A stretch of DNA of 58,929 nt from CAYVQF01 sp964454015 (GTDB lineage: Bacteria; Myxococcota_A; Bradymonadia; UBA4248), in assembly GCA_964454015.1 (NCBI GenBank), contig CAYVQF010000034.1, positions 1-58,929 on the forward strand, written 5' to 3'. This document shows positions 33,687 to 42,003 of this stretch, piece by piece (the first letter of the stretch is position 1; the number at the start of each line of letters is the position of its first letter). The translations under genes and the position numbers were made by a program. A model generated the notes under the pieces. It did not search any database, had not been told where the DNA came from, and worked only from the letters and a program-made list of their open reading frames with translations.

Positions 33687-34901
33687 GTGGCTTGGACCCA
33701 ACGACATGCGCACCTCCTGGCCACCCTATACGCCGAATGGATTCCCGGGCTGCGCGCCACCCTCTCCTTGAGCGGCCCCGGGAGCGCGCAGGATGTGGCG
33801 CTGCTTGCGTTGCTCGATGCCGAGCCGGCCACACAAGGTTGGGTCGAGGACATCGCGCACAACCAGCGGCGCGCCCTCCGGGAGCGCATCGCTTCGCGCT
33901 ATCCGCGTCATCTGCCTGCGCAGGTGGTGCACCATCTGGCGCTGGCTTGGCTGGAGGGGGGCGATGACCGCGCGCGAGTGCAAGGCGTGCGTGGTTTGTT
34001 CGCGCTGTGGACGCACGCGCGTCCCTACCTGTTCGAGATCGCCTTGGCCGCCGCGGGCCATGCGTCTGAGGCGGAGCGAGCCCTGGCCTCATTGCCCACG
34101 CGCCTCTGCGAAGATTGGCTGGAGGCGGTGCGCATGTGGGGCCGGCAGCCAGAAGCTGCCACGGCTGCTTGGAGGCAACTCGAGGCCTTGGAGAAGGCGG
34201 TCCTGGGCGATGGGAGCGAGGCCGCCTGGAAGCAAGTGCAGCCGCCGCTGCAGGCGGCGCGCGAGACGGCGGTGGACGAAGTCATCAGCCTGTGCCGCGC
34301 TCAGGTCGGCTTGGCAGATGGGGTGGCAAGCGTCAGCGGCGGCCGCCAAGGCGCGGCCAAAGGGAGCGCGCCCTTTGCGCCTGCCCTCGCGCTTTTCCGG
34401 GCGCTGGGCGGCGATGAAGAGCTGGGGGTGGCGCTCCTGAAGCTGGCTCTCGAGTTGTTGTGGCCTTTGCACAACGACGATGCCATTGCGGCCATGAAGC
34501 GGATCATTGGACCCATGGTGCCCGTTGCCAACGACTTGGAGCGCCGGCTCCTGGCAGGCGGTGCTTTTGGGCAACAGGCGCTCTTTGGCGACTTCTGCGT
34601 CATGGCGGCCTTCGCCCTCGGGCGCTCACCCCAGGACCTCCTCCTCCAGGAGAAGTGGTTGCGGCGTTCTCTTGGCTGCTGCGCGACCCACCGCAACACG
34701 CGGCGCGCTTTGGCGACGTGCCTGATCCATCAAGTCGTCGGCGACTTGAAGACTGGTGGTTGGCTTCCCGGAAAGGAGCAGGCCCAGCGCTTGGCGCAAG
34801 CGGAGCAGAGGGTCGATGAGGCGGCGGCTCTTTTTCCTGGGCATCCACGTCTGCTAGAGGTGCGCACCTTGCTCGCCGCGCGAAGGAGCGTTGCCCCCTG
34901 A
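33687..34901 (+). CDS. Unknown helical protein upstream of the Hsp70 module
   Basis: A 404-residue protein. The GTG start at 33687 (MAWTQRHAHLLATLYAEW) is only 13 nt after hppA. It is all-helical in character and rich in Ala, Leu, Arg and Trp; no signal or membrane segment. Repeated Leu/Ala-rich helices, for example EVISLCRAQVGLADGVA, LALFRALGGDEELGVALLKL and LAQAEQRVDEAAALFPGHP at the end, suggest a TPR-like or similar solenoid. I recognise no family. The same-strand J-like and Hsp70 genes follow, so a role with that chaperone is possible but only positional. Confidence 0.72.
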   Translation: MAWTQRHAHLLATLYAEWIPGLRATLSLSGPGSAQDVALLALLDAEPATQGWVEDIAHNQRRALRERIASRYPRHLPAQVVHHLALAWLEGGDDRARVQGVRGLFALWTHARPYLFEIALAAAGHASEAERALASLPTRLCEDWLEAVRMWGRQPEAATAAWRQLEALEKAVLGDGSEAAWKQVQPPLQAARETAVDEVISLCRAQVGLADGVASVSGGRQGAAKGSAPFAPALALFRALGGDEELGVALLKLALELLWPLHNDDAIAAMKRIIGPMVPVANDLERRLLAGGAFGQQALFGDFCVMAAFALGRSPQDLLLQEKWLRRSLGCCATHRNTRRALATCLIHQVVGDLKTGGWLPGKEQAQRLAQAEQRVDEAAALFPGHPRLLEVRTLLAARRSVAP

Positions 34902-34953
34902 GTCGGAGAGGCCCAGGGATGGGCGTGGTGTGGTTGAGGCGGTGTTGAGAGCC

Positions 34954-34982
34954 TTGTGTGTCCCGTGGCTTGCGGTTAGCGT
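34954..34982 (+). promoter_or_regulatory. Candidate promoter TTGTGT-N17-TAGCGT
   Basis: TTGTGT (34954-34959) and TAGCGT (34977-34982) with a 17-nt spacer, 42 nt before the ATG at 35024. It would transcribe the J-like and Hsp70 genes independently of the upstream gene. Confidence 0.45.
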
Positions 34983-35023
34983 TGCGGAGGCCGCAGGCCA
35001 CCTGCGTGCGAGAGGTGACCACC

Positions 35024-35413
35024 ATGGGCAAAGCCCTCATCGAAGAGAACCCCTACCGCGCTTTGGAGCTGAACCCGAAGGATTCCCTTGCGGAGATCAC
35101 TGCGGAGCTGCAGGACCGCGCGCTGGCGATGCACCCCGAAGAGCGGGCCTACCTTCAGGGTGCGTGGCAGCGCGTGGCCCAGAACGGGGTCGAGCGTGCG
35201 CTTTATGCCCTCTGCACGCGGCCGCGTTGGGAAGAGAGGACTGTGCCGGCACGCGTGACCGAGACGCCCGGGGCGGCGGCTGATGCGCCGTGGCACTGGC
35301 AGGAAGCGGATGCCCTGCTGCCCGACGGGGCCGAAGCGCGGGCGCGTCATCCAGCAGAGTGGCCTGACGAGGGCGCCCATGATGGGTGCGACAGCAGTGA
35401 GGAAGGACCATGA
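35024..35413 (+). CDS. Degenerate J-domain protein
   Basis: A 129-residue protein. ATG 35024 (MGKALIEENPYRALELNP) follows GAGAGGTGA. Residues 9-70 follow the J-domain plan: NPYRALELNPKDSLAEI, then DRALAMHPEERAYLQGAWQR, then NGVERALYALC (the helix IV position, R-x-x-YD in DnaJ). The HPD tripeptide that stimulates Hsp70 ATPase reads HPE (37-39). No G/F region, zinc finger or C-terminal domain follows; the last 55 residues are acidic and probably disordered. The stop overlaps the Hsp70 start by 4 nt (ATGA), so the two products are translated together. Confidence 0.68.
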   Translation: MGKALIEENPYRALELNPKDSLAEITAELQDRALAMHPEERAYLQGAWQRVAQNGVERALYALCTRPRWEERTVPARVTETPGAAADAPWHWQEADALLPDGAEARARHPAEWPDEGAHDGCDSSEEGP

Positions 35414-38007
35414 AGATGTATTTGGACCGTGCCGTCGGTATCGACCTGGGCACCACGAACTCCTCTTGCGCCTATGCGAGCCTGGATGGCAGCCGGGTGG
35501 TTCTGGCCGCAGACCAGCACGGGCGCACGGTGGTGCCATCGGTGGTGGCCTATGTTCCGGAGAAGGAAGCCCTGTGTTGCGGTTTTTCGGCCTGGAATCG
35601 GCGCGGCATGCAGCCTGAGCCCGTGGCTTCGGTGAAGCGCAAGATGGGCGGTAGCCAGGCGCTGCGCCTGGGGCCACAGGAATGCTTGCCCGAAGAGGTC
35701 TCGGCCAAGGTGCTCGAGACGGTGGTTGAACAGATGCGATCCCATCTGCACCGAGAGGACCCCGATGGCGAAGCTTGGCCTGGGCACAGCCATCGCATCA
35801 CGCGCGCCGTGGTGACCGTGCCTGCGTATTTCGATGCGCCCCAGATTGAGGCGACGCGCCGGGCTGGCGAGATCTGTGGTCTCGAGCTGTTGGCCCTCCT
35901 CCAAGAGCCGACGGCCGCTTCCATGTACTGTGCGTGGAAACGCGGGCTGAGTGACGGCCTGTTTTTGGTCTATGACCTCGGGGGCGGCACCTTCGATGTG
36001 TCGGTGATTCGCTGTGTCCTGGGCGAGTATCAGGTGGTGGCCATTGACGGCGACAACTACCTGGGCGGCGATGACTTCGACCGCCGCCTCGCGGAGTGGC
36101 TGCGGCAGCAATTGGCCGAGAGGGGCTTCGCGTTGGCGTTGAAAGTCTTGGAGAGTCCCGAGGATGCCACCCGCTTCGAGTTGCTGACGCGGGTGGCGCG
36201 TAGCATCAAGGAGTCTCTGTCGACGCAGGAGGTGTGCTATGTGGCGCACCGGGATCTGTTTCAGGATCAGCGTGGCCAGTGGGTGAGCTTTGAGCTCGAA
36301 GTGGGGCGCAACACCTTCACGGGGCTCATCGAGGATATGGTGGAGGCGACGGTGGTGGCCTGTGAGCGGGCGCTGCAACGTGCAGAAGAGGTTGCTGGGG
36401 TGAGTCTGGCCGACGTGGATCACGTGCTGCTGGTGGGCGGCTCGACCCGTATTCCCTTGGTGCAGCAACGGGTACGCGCGGCGTTTTGCGGCGAGGGCAA
36501 GGCCAAAGCCACGGATCTGACAGTGGAGTCGCCCGATACGTGTGTGGCCCTGGGGGCGGCGCTGCATGCGGCGAACCTCGGTGGGCTTCTGGTGGGGCAG
36601 GAGACGTCGGCGCTAGCGGTGCACTTGCATTCGCCGCTGGCGACGACGCGCGCCCAGACGCATGTGGTCGGGGAAGTGGTCGGTGAGGGTGCGGCGGCGA
36701 TCCAGACGGTGCTGCTCCTAGACGAGGGAGGGGCAACGCAGCAGGTAGGGGAGGTGGAGGGGCGGCGTTTTCGTCTGCGCGAGATCGCGCTGCCCGATGT
36801 GGGCCTGTATCGCTGGGGGCTAGAGTTGCTCGACGGACGTGGATCCAAAGAAGGCAACTATGGGCTGACTTTGGTACGCAGTGAGGCGCTGCGTCGCAGT
36901 GGGAGCGCCCTGTCGAACCCCACGGTCTTGGCCAAGACGCTGTATTTGGAGGTCGTTCGCAACGGTGAGCTGCAGCGGCGGCCGTTGTTGGAGCGGGGGC
37001 GGTCCTTACCGGCCAAAGAGCGTTTTCGCTTTCAGACGGCGGACCAGTCTGGGGTGGTGCTGTTGACGGTGTTGCAGAACCGTTTCCCCATCTCGACGCT
37101 GCATCTCGAGGTGTCCAAGACCCTGCCTGTGGGGAGTCCGGTGGTGCTGGAGCTGGAGGTGGATGCCCAGATGCGGATGAGCGCCAGTGGGGAGGTGGCG
37201 GGACAGACTTTTTGGGTCGCCGTGCAGCCACCGGCGCGGGGCGAGGACCTTGAGTGGGAAGAGATCGAGGGCTTGATGGCGGAGGCGGAGGCCTTGGGGG
37301 GGGCGCTGTGGGGCCATGAGGCGGCGATGTATAGGCGGGAGTGTCCGTTCTTGTTGGCCTCCATTCGCGAGGCGGCGCGGACGGATCCCGATAAACTGCG
37401 GGCGTTGGTACAGCGGCTCGAGGAGATGCTCGAGGTCTTGCGGGGGCGCGGCGGGGCGCTCTCGCCTGGCTACGACCGTTTTCAGGTGGTGTTGGACCGG
37501 GTGCGGCGTCTGGCCTTTCGGCAAGAGGCGGCGTTGGGGCTGACTTTTAGTGAATGGCAGGAGCGCCTGGGTGGGCTCGAGAAGGAAGCCGAGTCGGTGT
37601 ACCGTGCGGCGAATCATCGGGGCTGGGCCAAGGTCTATGCGCAGGTGCAGGCGCTCTTCGAGTCCCTGTCACAGGACGAGGGGCGCTTCGTGGTGGTCAA
37701 TAGCCTGGAGCACATTCAGGACCTCTTTGCCTCGGCCTGCCACTGGGTCAATATTTTACAGGACAAGGTGGATCAAGTGGTGTTGCCGTCACACCCTGAG
37801 ACCCGGGCCTTTCGGCGCGAGGCCCTCGCCGAGATCGTCGCCGCCATGGAGGCCGAGGTGGTGCGCCCCGTAGAGGCGCAACGGGGACAACTCCAAGAGG
37901 GGAGCGAGCAGAGGGCTCAGCTCGAGCGCATCATCGCCGCGGCACGGTCCTTGGATAGGCGTTTGGCGCAAGTGCATGGCCTGGGCGTGGTGGCTGAGAG
38001 CGAATAG
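35410..38007 (+). CDS. Divergent Hsp70/DnaK-family protein with insertion and extra C-terminal part
   Basis: An 865-residue protein, against about 640 for DnaK. The ATPase domain is intact: GIDLGTTNS (10-18), VVTVPAYFDAPQIEATRRAG, LVYDLGGGTFDVSV, GGDDFDRRL, HVLLVGGSTRIPLVQQRV. After it comes a region of about 130 residues unlike DnaK (SALAVHLHSPLATT onward). Next is a recognisable beta-type substrate-binding part (FQTADQSGVVLLTVLQ, LELEVDAQMRMSASGEVAG), then about 230 helical residues. The conserved inter-domain linker DVTPLSL is missing. It starts inside the J-like gene (4-nt overlap). Probably a specialised, client-restricted Hsp70; ATP-driven activity is inferred. Confidence 0.88.
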   Translation: MKMYLDRAVGIDLGTTNSSCAYASLDGSRVVLAADQHGRTVVPSVVAYVPEKEALCCGFSAWNRRGMQPEPVASVKRKMGGSQALRLGPQECLPEEVSAKVLETVVEQMRSHLHREDPDGEAWPGHSHRITRAVVTVPAYFDAPQIEATRRAGEICGLELLALLQEPTAASMYCAWKRGLSDGLFLVYDLGGGTFDVSVIRCVLGEYQVVAIDGDNYLGGDDFDRRLAEWLRQQLAERGFALALKVLESPEDATRFELLTRVARSIKESLSTQEVCYVAHRDLFQDQRGQWVSFELEVGRNTFTGLIEDMVEATVVACERALQRAEEVAGVSLADVDHVLLVGGSTRIPLVQQRVRAAFCGEGKAKATDLTVESPDTCVALGAALHAANLGGLLVGQETSALAVHLHSPLATTRAQTHVVGEVVGEGAAAIQTVLLLDEGGATQQVGEVEGRRFRLREIALPDVGLYRWGLELLDGRGSKEGNYGLTLVRSEALRRSGSALSNPTVLAKTLYLEVVRNGELQRRPLLERGRSLPAKERFRFQTADQSGVVLLTVLQNRFPISTLHLEVSKTLPVGSPVVLELEVDAQMRMSASGEVAGQTFWVAVQPPARGEDLEWEEIEGLMAEAEALGGALWGHEAAMYRRECPFLLASIREAARTDPDKLRALVQRLEEMLEVLRGRGGALSPGYDRFQVVLDRVRRLAFRQEAALGLTFSEWQERLGGLEKEAESVYRAANHRGWAKVYAQVQALFESLSQDEGRFVVVNSLEHIQDLFASACHWVNILQDKVDQVVLPSHPETRAFRREALAEIVAAMEAEVVRPVEAQRGQLQEGSEQRAQLERIIAAARSLDRRLAQVHGLGVVAESE

Positions 38008-38037
38008 GTGCTTTGGAGCGACGCTTGGGTCTGCAGT

Positions 38038-38066
38038 TTGAGAAATTCGACCAAGGCGATTAGGAT
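38038..38066 (+). promoter_or_regulatory. Candidate promoter TTGAGA-N17-TAGGAT
   Basis: TTGAGA (38038-38043) and TAGGAT (38061-38066) with a 17-nt spacer, 84 nt before the ATG at 38150. Confidence 0.45.
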
Positions 38067-38149
38067 TTGGTTGCGTGTGCGTTCTGCAGAACAGGCATGA
38101 CCCCCCGGGGCCTCCGCTGAGGGTGGCTGCAGATTGGAGTTGATGAAGC

Positions 38150-38569
38150 ATGTTTGAATGCCAGCGATGTGGATCCGATCTCGGCGATGAAGAGGGTATT
38201 TGCCAAATATGTGGCTATGTTTATGGTCGCGAGACAGCCTTTGCCATGCCGCAGATCACCGCCAGCCAGATAGCTGCAGCGCAGGCGGCGCAAGCACCGC
38301 AAGCGCCGCCGGTTGAAGCCCCGCGTGCAGCGCCACCCCCGGCTGCCTTCCCTGGGCCGAGCGCTCAGCCCCCCTTTGTGCCGGGAGGTGCGACGTCTGG
38401 CGCCCCTGCCTATGCGCCGCAGTCGCACCCATCGCGTCTGGCAGGGGTGCCGGGCGGGGAGAAGCAGGCAGGTGGTGGGATCGCAGGCTTGCCCCTGTTC
38501 GTGGTGGTGCTGGTCTTTGCCGCTGCCCTTGGTTGCGGTCTCTTGATTGGATTGTTGGTGTTTTTGTGA
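38150..38569 (+). CDS. Tail-anchored zinc-ribbon protein
   Basis: A 139-residue protein. The N-terminus MFECQRCGSDLGDEEGICQICG is a CxxC-x10-CxxC zinc ribbon. Residues about 30-110 are Pro/Ala/Gln-rich and disordered. One hydrophobic segment near the end (LPLFVVVLVFAAALGCGLL) should anchor it in the membrane with the ribbon in the cytoplasm. I know of no function for this architecture. It follows the Hsp70 gene after 142 nt but has its own promoter candidate. Confidence 0.75.
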   Translation: MFECQRCGSDLGDEEGICQICGYVYGRETAFAMPQITASQIAAAQAAQAPQAPPVEAPRAAPPPAAFPGPSAQPPFVPGGATSGAPAYAPQSHPSRLAGVPGGEKQAGGGIAGLPLFVVVLVFAAALGCGLLIGLLVFL

Positions 38570-38611
38570 TGGTGGCTGGGCGGATTGGCGAGCGCGATTC
38601 GCGGGTGTGTG

Positions 38612-38640
38612 TTGCCAGGGTGGGCCGCATCGCGTAGGCG
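38612..38640 (+). promoter_or_regulatory. Candidate promoter TTGCCA-N17-TAGGCG
   Basis: TTGCCA (38612-38617) and TAGGCG (38635-38640) with a 17-nt spacer, 33 nt before the ATG at 38674 of the response-regulator gene. Confidence 0.4.
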
Positions 38641-38673
38641 TGAGCGCTCTGTTTGGCTGATGGTGGATGTCTC

Positions 38674-39357
38674 ATGCAGAAGTACGGCGTTCTCGTGGTC
38701 GATGACCATCCGATTTTGCGCGCTGCGCTGCGTCGGGTCGTCGAGCAAGAATTGGGTCTCTCGGTCTGCGGAGAAGCGGCGAGCGTTCAGGAGGCGCTGG
38801 GGTCTTTGGCGTCGTTGGAGGTGCCGCCAAGGTTGATCATTCTGGACCTGGCCTTGGAGCACGGACATGGCTTCGAGCTGATCGACGCTCTGCAGCGGCG
38901 AGGATGGGTGGTTGATGTGGTGGTGCTGACCTCCTACGACGATGCGAGCATGGCCCGCCGGGCGCTACAAGCGGGGGTGAAGGCTTACCTCGTCAAGACG
39001 GCCAGCCCCGACGAGCTGGTCTTTGGGCTGCGGCAAGTCCTGGCGGGGGAGCGTTACCTCTGTCCGCGGATCAAGGCGCGTCTTGGGGAGGAAGGCGTTC
39101 AAGAGGATGGGGCGGAGAGCCGGAGCTTGAGCGCCAAAGAGGAGCAGATCTTTGGGATGTTGGGCCAGGGTTTGACGGCGGCTGACATCGCGCGCGAGCT
39201 GGCCATTGCCTACTCGACGGTGGACACGTATTTGCGGCGGATTCGTCAGAAGTTGGGTGTGAGCAGCAGCCAAGAACTTCGTTTCTACGCGGTCAGGGCG
39301 CGCGGTGATGCGAGCTTGCCGCCCTTGGGGGTGAATTTGGACAAGGGAAAGCGATGA
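38674..39357 (+). CDS. NarL/LuxR-type response regulator
   Basis: A 227-residue protein; ATG 38674 (MQKYGVLVVDDHPIL) is preferred, while a TTG at 38653 has no RBS. The receiver domain shows the acidic pair VDDHP, the phospho-acceptor Asp in LIILDLALEHGHG, the Thr of VVLTSYDD and the Lys of YLVKTASPDE. A LuxR-type HTH (LSAKEEQIFGMLGQGLTAADIARELA, TVDTYLRRIRQKLGV) lies at about 150-210. It is an orphan: no histidine kinase gene is in the window. It would bind DNA on phosphorylation; its targets are unknown. Confidence 0.92.
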   Translation: MQKYGVLVVDDHPILRAALRRVVEQELGLSVCGEAASVQEALGSLASLEVPPRLIILDLALEHGHGFELIDALQRRGWVVDVVVLTSYDDASMARRALQAGVKAYLVKTASPDELVFGLRQVLAGERYLCPRIKARLGEEGVQEDGAESRSLSAKEEQIFGMLGQGLTAADIARELAIAYSTVDTYLRRIRQKLGVSSSQELRFYAVRARGDASLPPLGVNLDKGKR

Positions 39358-39381
39358 ATGCCATGGGGCTGTGGCGCGTGC

Positions 39382-39410
39382 TTGCTTGGGTGGTTGCGCT
39401 CGCTTAGGAT
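39382..39410 (+). promoter_or_regulatory. Candidate promoter TTGCTT-N17-TAGGAT
   Basis: TTGCTT (39382-39387) and TAGGAT (39405-39410) with a 17-nt spacer, 30 nt before the ATG at 39441. Confidence 0.45.
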
Positions 39411-39440
39411 GCCTGGGTGGGGGCGCGGTGAGCTTTCTGG

Positions 39441-39944
39441 ATGAGGCGTCGGGTGAGAGTACAGTGTTGCAAGGGGTGGCTGTGGGCGGCCACGATGATG
39501 CTAGCGTTGGTGTTGCCTGGGGTGGCGGCAGCCGAGCTGCGCCAACATGTGCTCGCTGACATGGGGGCCGATCCGGATCAGGTCATCAGTGAGTTCGTCG
39601 AGGCGCTGAGGGAGGCGGGCTACACTGTGGCACCAGGGATCAACTACGTGCAGATGGTGGGTGTCCAGCGCGGTACCTTGAGCTTCAAGCAGACCGAATA
39701 CAACGCCTATCACGCCGACGGTCGCTCGCTCTATGCGGTCTTTTTCTTCCCAACGGAGGATCGCGTCGAGAACAGCAGGGAGCTGCTTGGATACTTGAGC
39801 AGCGCCATGGGCTATAGCCTCAATGCCAATCTCCTGCAATTGCCAGACTTGGGTTACATGGGCTACTACGAGTGGACCCCCAGCAGCTTGACCTTCAAGG
39901 GGGTGCTGGAGGCTTGGCTTGACCGTTACACAGCCACGGAGTGA
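39441..39944 (+). CDS. Small secreted hypothetical protein
   Basis: A 167-residue protein with an N-terminal signal (MRRRVRVQCCKGWLWAATMML, cut after VAAA at about residue 31). The mature part is about 135 residues with FVEALREAGYTVAPGINYV and LYAVFFFPTEDRVENSRELLGYL. No cysteine follows the signal. I recognise no family. It is followed 21 nt later by the O-antigen-ligase-like gene, in the same direction and without a visible promoter between, so they may be co-transcribed. Confidence 0.68.
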   Translation: MRRRVRVQCCKGWLWAATMMLALVLPGVAAAELRQHVLADMGADPDQVISEFVEALREAGYTVAPGINYVQMVGVQRGTLSFKQTEYNAYHADGRSLYAVFFFPTEDRVENSRELLGYLSSAMGYSLNANLLQLPDLGYMGYYEWTPSSLTFKGVLEAWLDRYTATE

Positions 39945-39965
39945 GCCTTCGCTCGAGGGGGAGAG

Positions 39966-41702
39966 GTGTTTGACGGCGCGATAGCAGCGCCAGCGGTGGT
40001 GTTGCCGCTGCACGCTTTTCGGCCGCTGCTGCCGCTCATGCTGACGGTCGTGGCGGTCTTGTTGGCCTATGACGGCAGCGTGGTCGACGTCGCGGCGACG
40101 AAGCGGCTGTCTTTTCATCTGGCCGTGGCCACTTGGGGCTTGGTGGCCCTGTTGCGGGGCTGGTGCGGAGCGCGTCGCCCTTTGAGCGTGGCTTTGTTCG
40201 TGATGGTGGTGACCTGGGCCCTGAGCGGCGCCCTCTTGGCGGGAGCGAGCACGGCTGCGCTTCTCGACAAGCCCCTTTACTATGGCGTCTTGGCCTTGGC
40301 GCTGCTGCTTTTCCGCGAGGTGGTGCGCAGCCCGGCGACCTGGCCCGCCCTCGTCCAATTTCTGACGCTGTGCGCCGTGGCGCTGTCTACGGCGACCTGG
40401 GTGGAGGTCCTGGTCTTGGGAGGGGAGCCGCGCTTCTCCGGCGCGCCGGTAGCCACCCTAGGCAACCCGAACCACCTTGGGGCGGCTCTGGTTTTGCTCC
40501 TGCCGCCAGTTTTGGCTCTGGCGCTGCACCGCGCGAGGGATGGTCGCTGGTGGCTGGTGGCGTCGCTGCTCACTTCGGCCGTGGGATTGAGTGGTTCGTA
40601 CTTGGCCATGCTGGCGTTGCTCCCGGTGGTGTTGTGGTTGCTGGGGCAGCGCGGGCTTCCTTGGCGCATGCGTTGGGTGGCTTCGGCGCTGCTCGTGGCG
40701 GCCCTCGCCGTGGGCGCCTTGGCGCCAGGCGCGATGGGACAAAGGCCAGCGACACGCCCAGCAGCACAGGTGGTGGGGCCGGGCGCCGACCGTGCCGCGG
40801 GGGATCGCGGGCTGGCGCGGGCTTTCCAGGGGCGCCTCTACCTCTTCGCGCGCGGGATGGAGGCCTGGGGCAGCGCACCCTGGTGGGGGTTGGGCAGTGG
40901 CGAATATGCGTGGGCTTTTGCGGCGGCGCAAGCAGAGTATTTGTCTGAGACGCCTGACGATCTCCGTTTCCACACCCGACAGGCGCACGCGCACTGTGAT
41001 CCCCTCGAGCTGCTCATCGAGCATGGCCTTCTGGGGCTGACGTTGCTGGTGGCGCTGTGGTGGTGGGTGCGGCGTCGCTGGGGTGAGGGCCGGGCAGAGA
41101 GGAGGGATTGGCGCCTGGCGAGCTGGCGCTGGCTGGGCTTGGGGATTTTTCTGTGGTTGAGCCTGGGCCACTTTGCCCTCTACAGTCCTCAGGTGGCGGT
41201 CTTTGGTTTGATCTATGGGGCGATGCTCTTTGATTTTCGTCTCGCCGTGCCGCGTAGGCTGGAGCTGGCCCTGGCGGGCATCGCCGCCGGCTTCATGGTG
41301 CTGCTGTTGAGCCTGGCTGTGGTCAATTATGAGGGTGAGCGGCGCTTGGTCCGGGGGCTGGAGGCTCTGGAGGCCGGCGCCTGGACCGATGCGGATGACC
41401 ATTTTTCTCGGGCGCATCGTGCCTTACCCGACGGGCGGGCGCTCTTCTATCGTGGGACCCTGCGCCTGCAGGAGGGGGATTGGGTGGCGGCGCGGGCGCT
41501 GCTCGAAAGGGCAGCGTATCTTCTGCCTTTCTCAGAGGTTCACTTCAACCTCGCGCTGGCGTTGTGCGCCACGGGCGAACGCGAGGCGGCGTTGCAGCGT
41601 CTGGAGATCGCGTCGCGTTTGGATCCCCAGCAGGTCGGGATTGAGGAGGCGCAACGCTACTGTGGTGGTGAGGGGGGCTTGGGGGGGAGCGCGGCGCCCT
41701 GA
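39966..41702 (+). CDS. O-antigen ligase/polymerase-like membrane protein with C-terminal TPR
   Basis: A 578-residue polytopic protein starting at GTG 39966. About ten hydrophobic segments occupy residues 10-450. The large loop carries the Wzy_C/WaaL pattern: RLYLFARGMEAWGSAPWWG, GLGSGEYAWAF and HAHCDPLELLIEHGLLGLTLL, in which GxGxGxY and the late His/Glu are typical. The last 120 residues (RLVRGLEALEAGAWTDADDHF, ALFYRGTLRLQEGDWVAARAL, VHFNLALALCATGEREAAL) are TPR repeats. Such proteins join polysaccharide or glycan chains to lipid A, proteins or other acceptors; the acceptor here is unknown. Confidence 0.85.
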   Translation: MFDGAIAAPAVVLPLHAFRPLLPLMLTVVAVLLAYDGSVVDVAATKRLSFHLAVATWGLVALLRGWCGARRPLSVALFVMVVTWALSGALLAGASTAALLDKPLYYGVLALALLLFREVVRSPATWPALVQFLTLCAVALSTATWVEVLVLGGEPRFSGAPVATLGNPNHLGAALVLLLPPVLALALHRARDGRWWLVASLLTSAVGLSGSYLAMLALLPVVLWLLGQRGLPWRMRWVASALLVAALAVGALAPGAMGQRPATRPAAQVVGPGADRAAGDRGLARAFQGRLYLFARGMEAWGSAPWWGLGSGEYAWAFAAAQAEYLSETPDDLRFHTRQAHAHCDPLELLIEHGLLGLTLLVALWWWVRRRWGEGRAERRDWRLASWRWLGLGIFLWLSLGHFALYSPQVAVFGLIYGAMLFDFRLAVPRRLELALAGIAAGFMVLLLSLAVVNYEGERRLVRGLEALEAGAWTDADDHFSRAHRALPDGRALFYRGTLRLQEGDWVAARALLERAAYLLPFSEVHFNLALALCATGEREAALQRLEIASRLDPQQVGIEEAQRYCGGEGGLGGSAAP

Positions 41703-42003
41703 ATCCTTGATGTGGGTGGCCTTGGGCAGTTTGCGCAATGGTGCCATGTTGGTTAGGGTGTCAAGGTCTGCGTGATGGCTGGTCCCGGCGCTGGGCCCTG
41801 GCTTGCGCCATGGGTGCGTCTTGACAGGCCGCGAGTGGCTTGTTAGCGTGCGCACCGCAACGCTTTTCGTGAGAAAAGGGCCGGGTGCCCACGGGGCGTT
41901 TGCTGCTGAGAGGGTGCGAAGAAACGAGACGATAGCAGAGCGGTAGCGCTAGAAGACCTGCGAAAGCCAGCGTGGCGTGAGCATCTGGCGAGGAGGCGGC
42001 AGA
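41703..42003 (+). other. Intergenic region upstream of the 42004 barrel gene
   Basis: A 301-nt gap. It holds a promoter candidate (41821-41849) and a perfect hairpin, CTTTTC-GTGA-GAAAAG (41863-41878), shortly after the predicted start of transcription. No gene was supported. Confidence 0.5.
41821..41849 (+). promoter_or_regulatory. Candidate promoter TTGACA-N17-TAGCGT
   Basis: A perfect -35 TTGACA (41821-41826) and TAGCGT (41844-41849) with a 17-nt spacer. The hairpin at 41863-41878 begins about 14 nt after the -10. Confidence 0.5.

Noticed and set aside
31865..33889. 674-residue minus-strand open frame opposite hppA
   Set aside because: Antisense of a canonical pyrophosphatase; Arg/His/Gly/Asp-rich and without structure.
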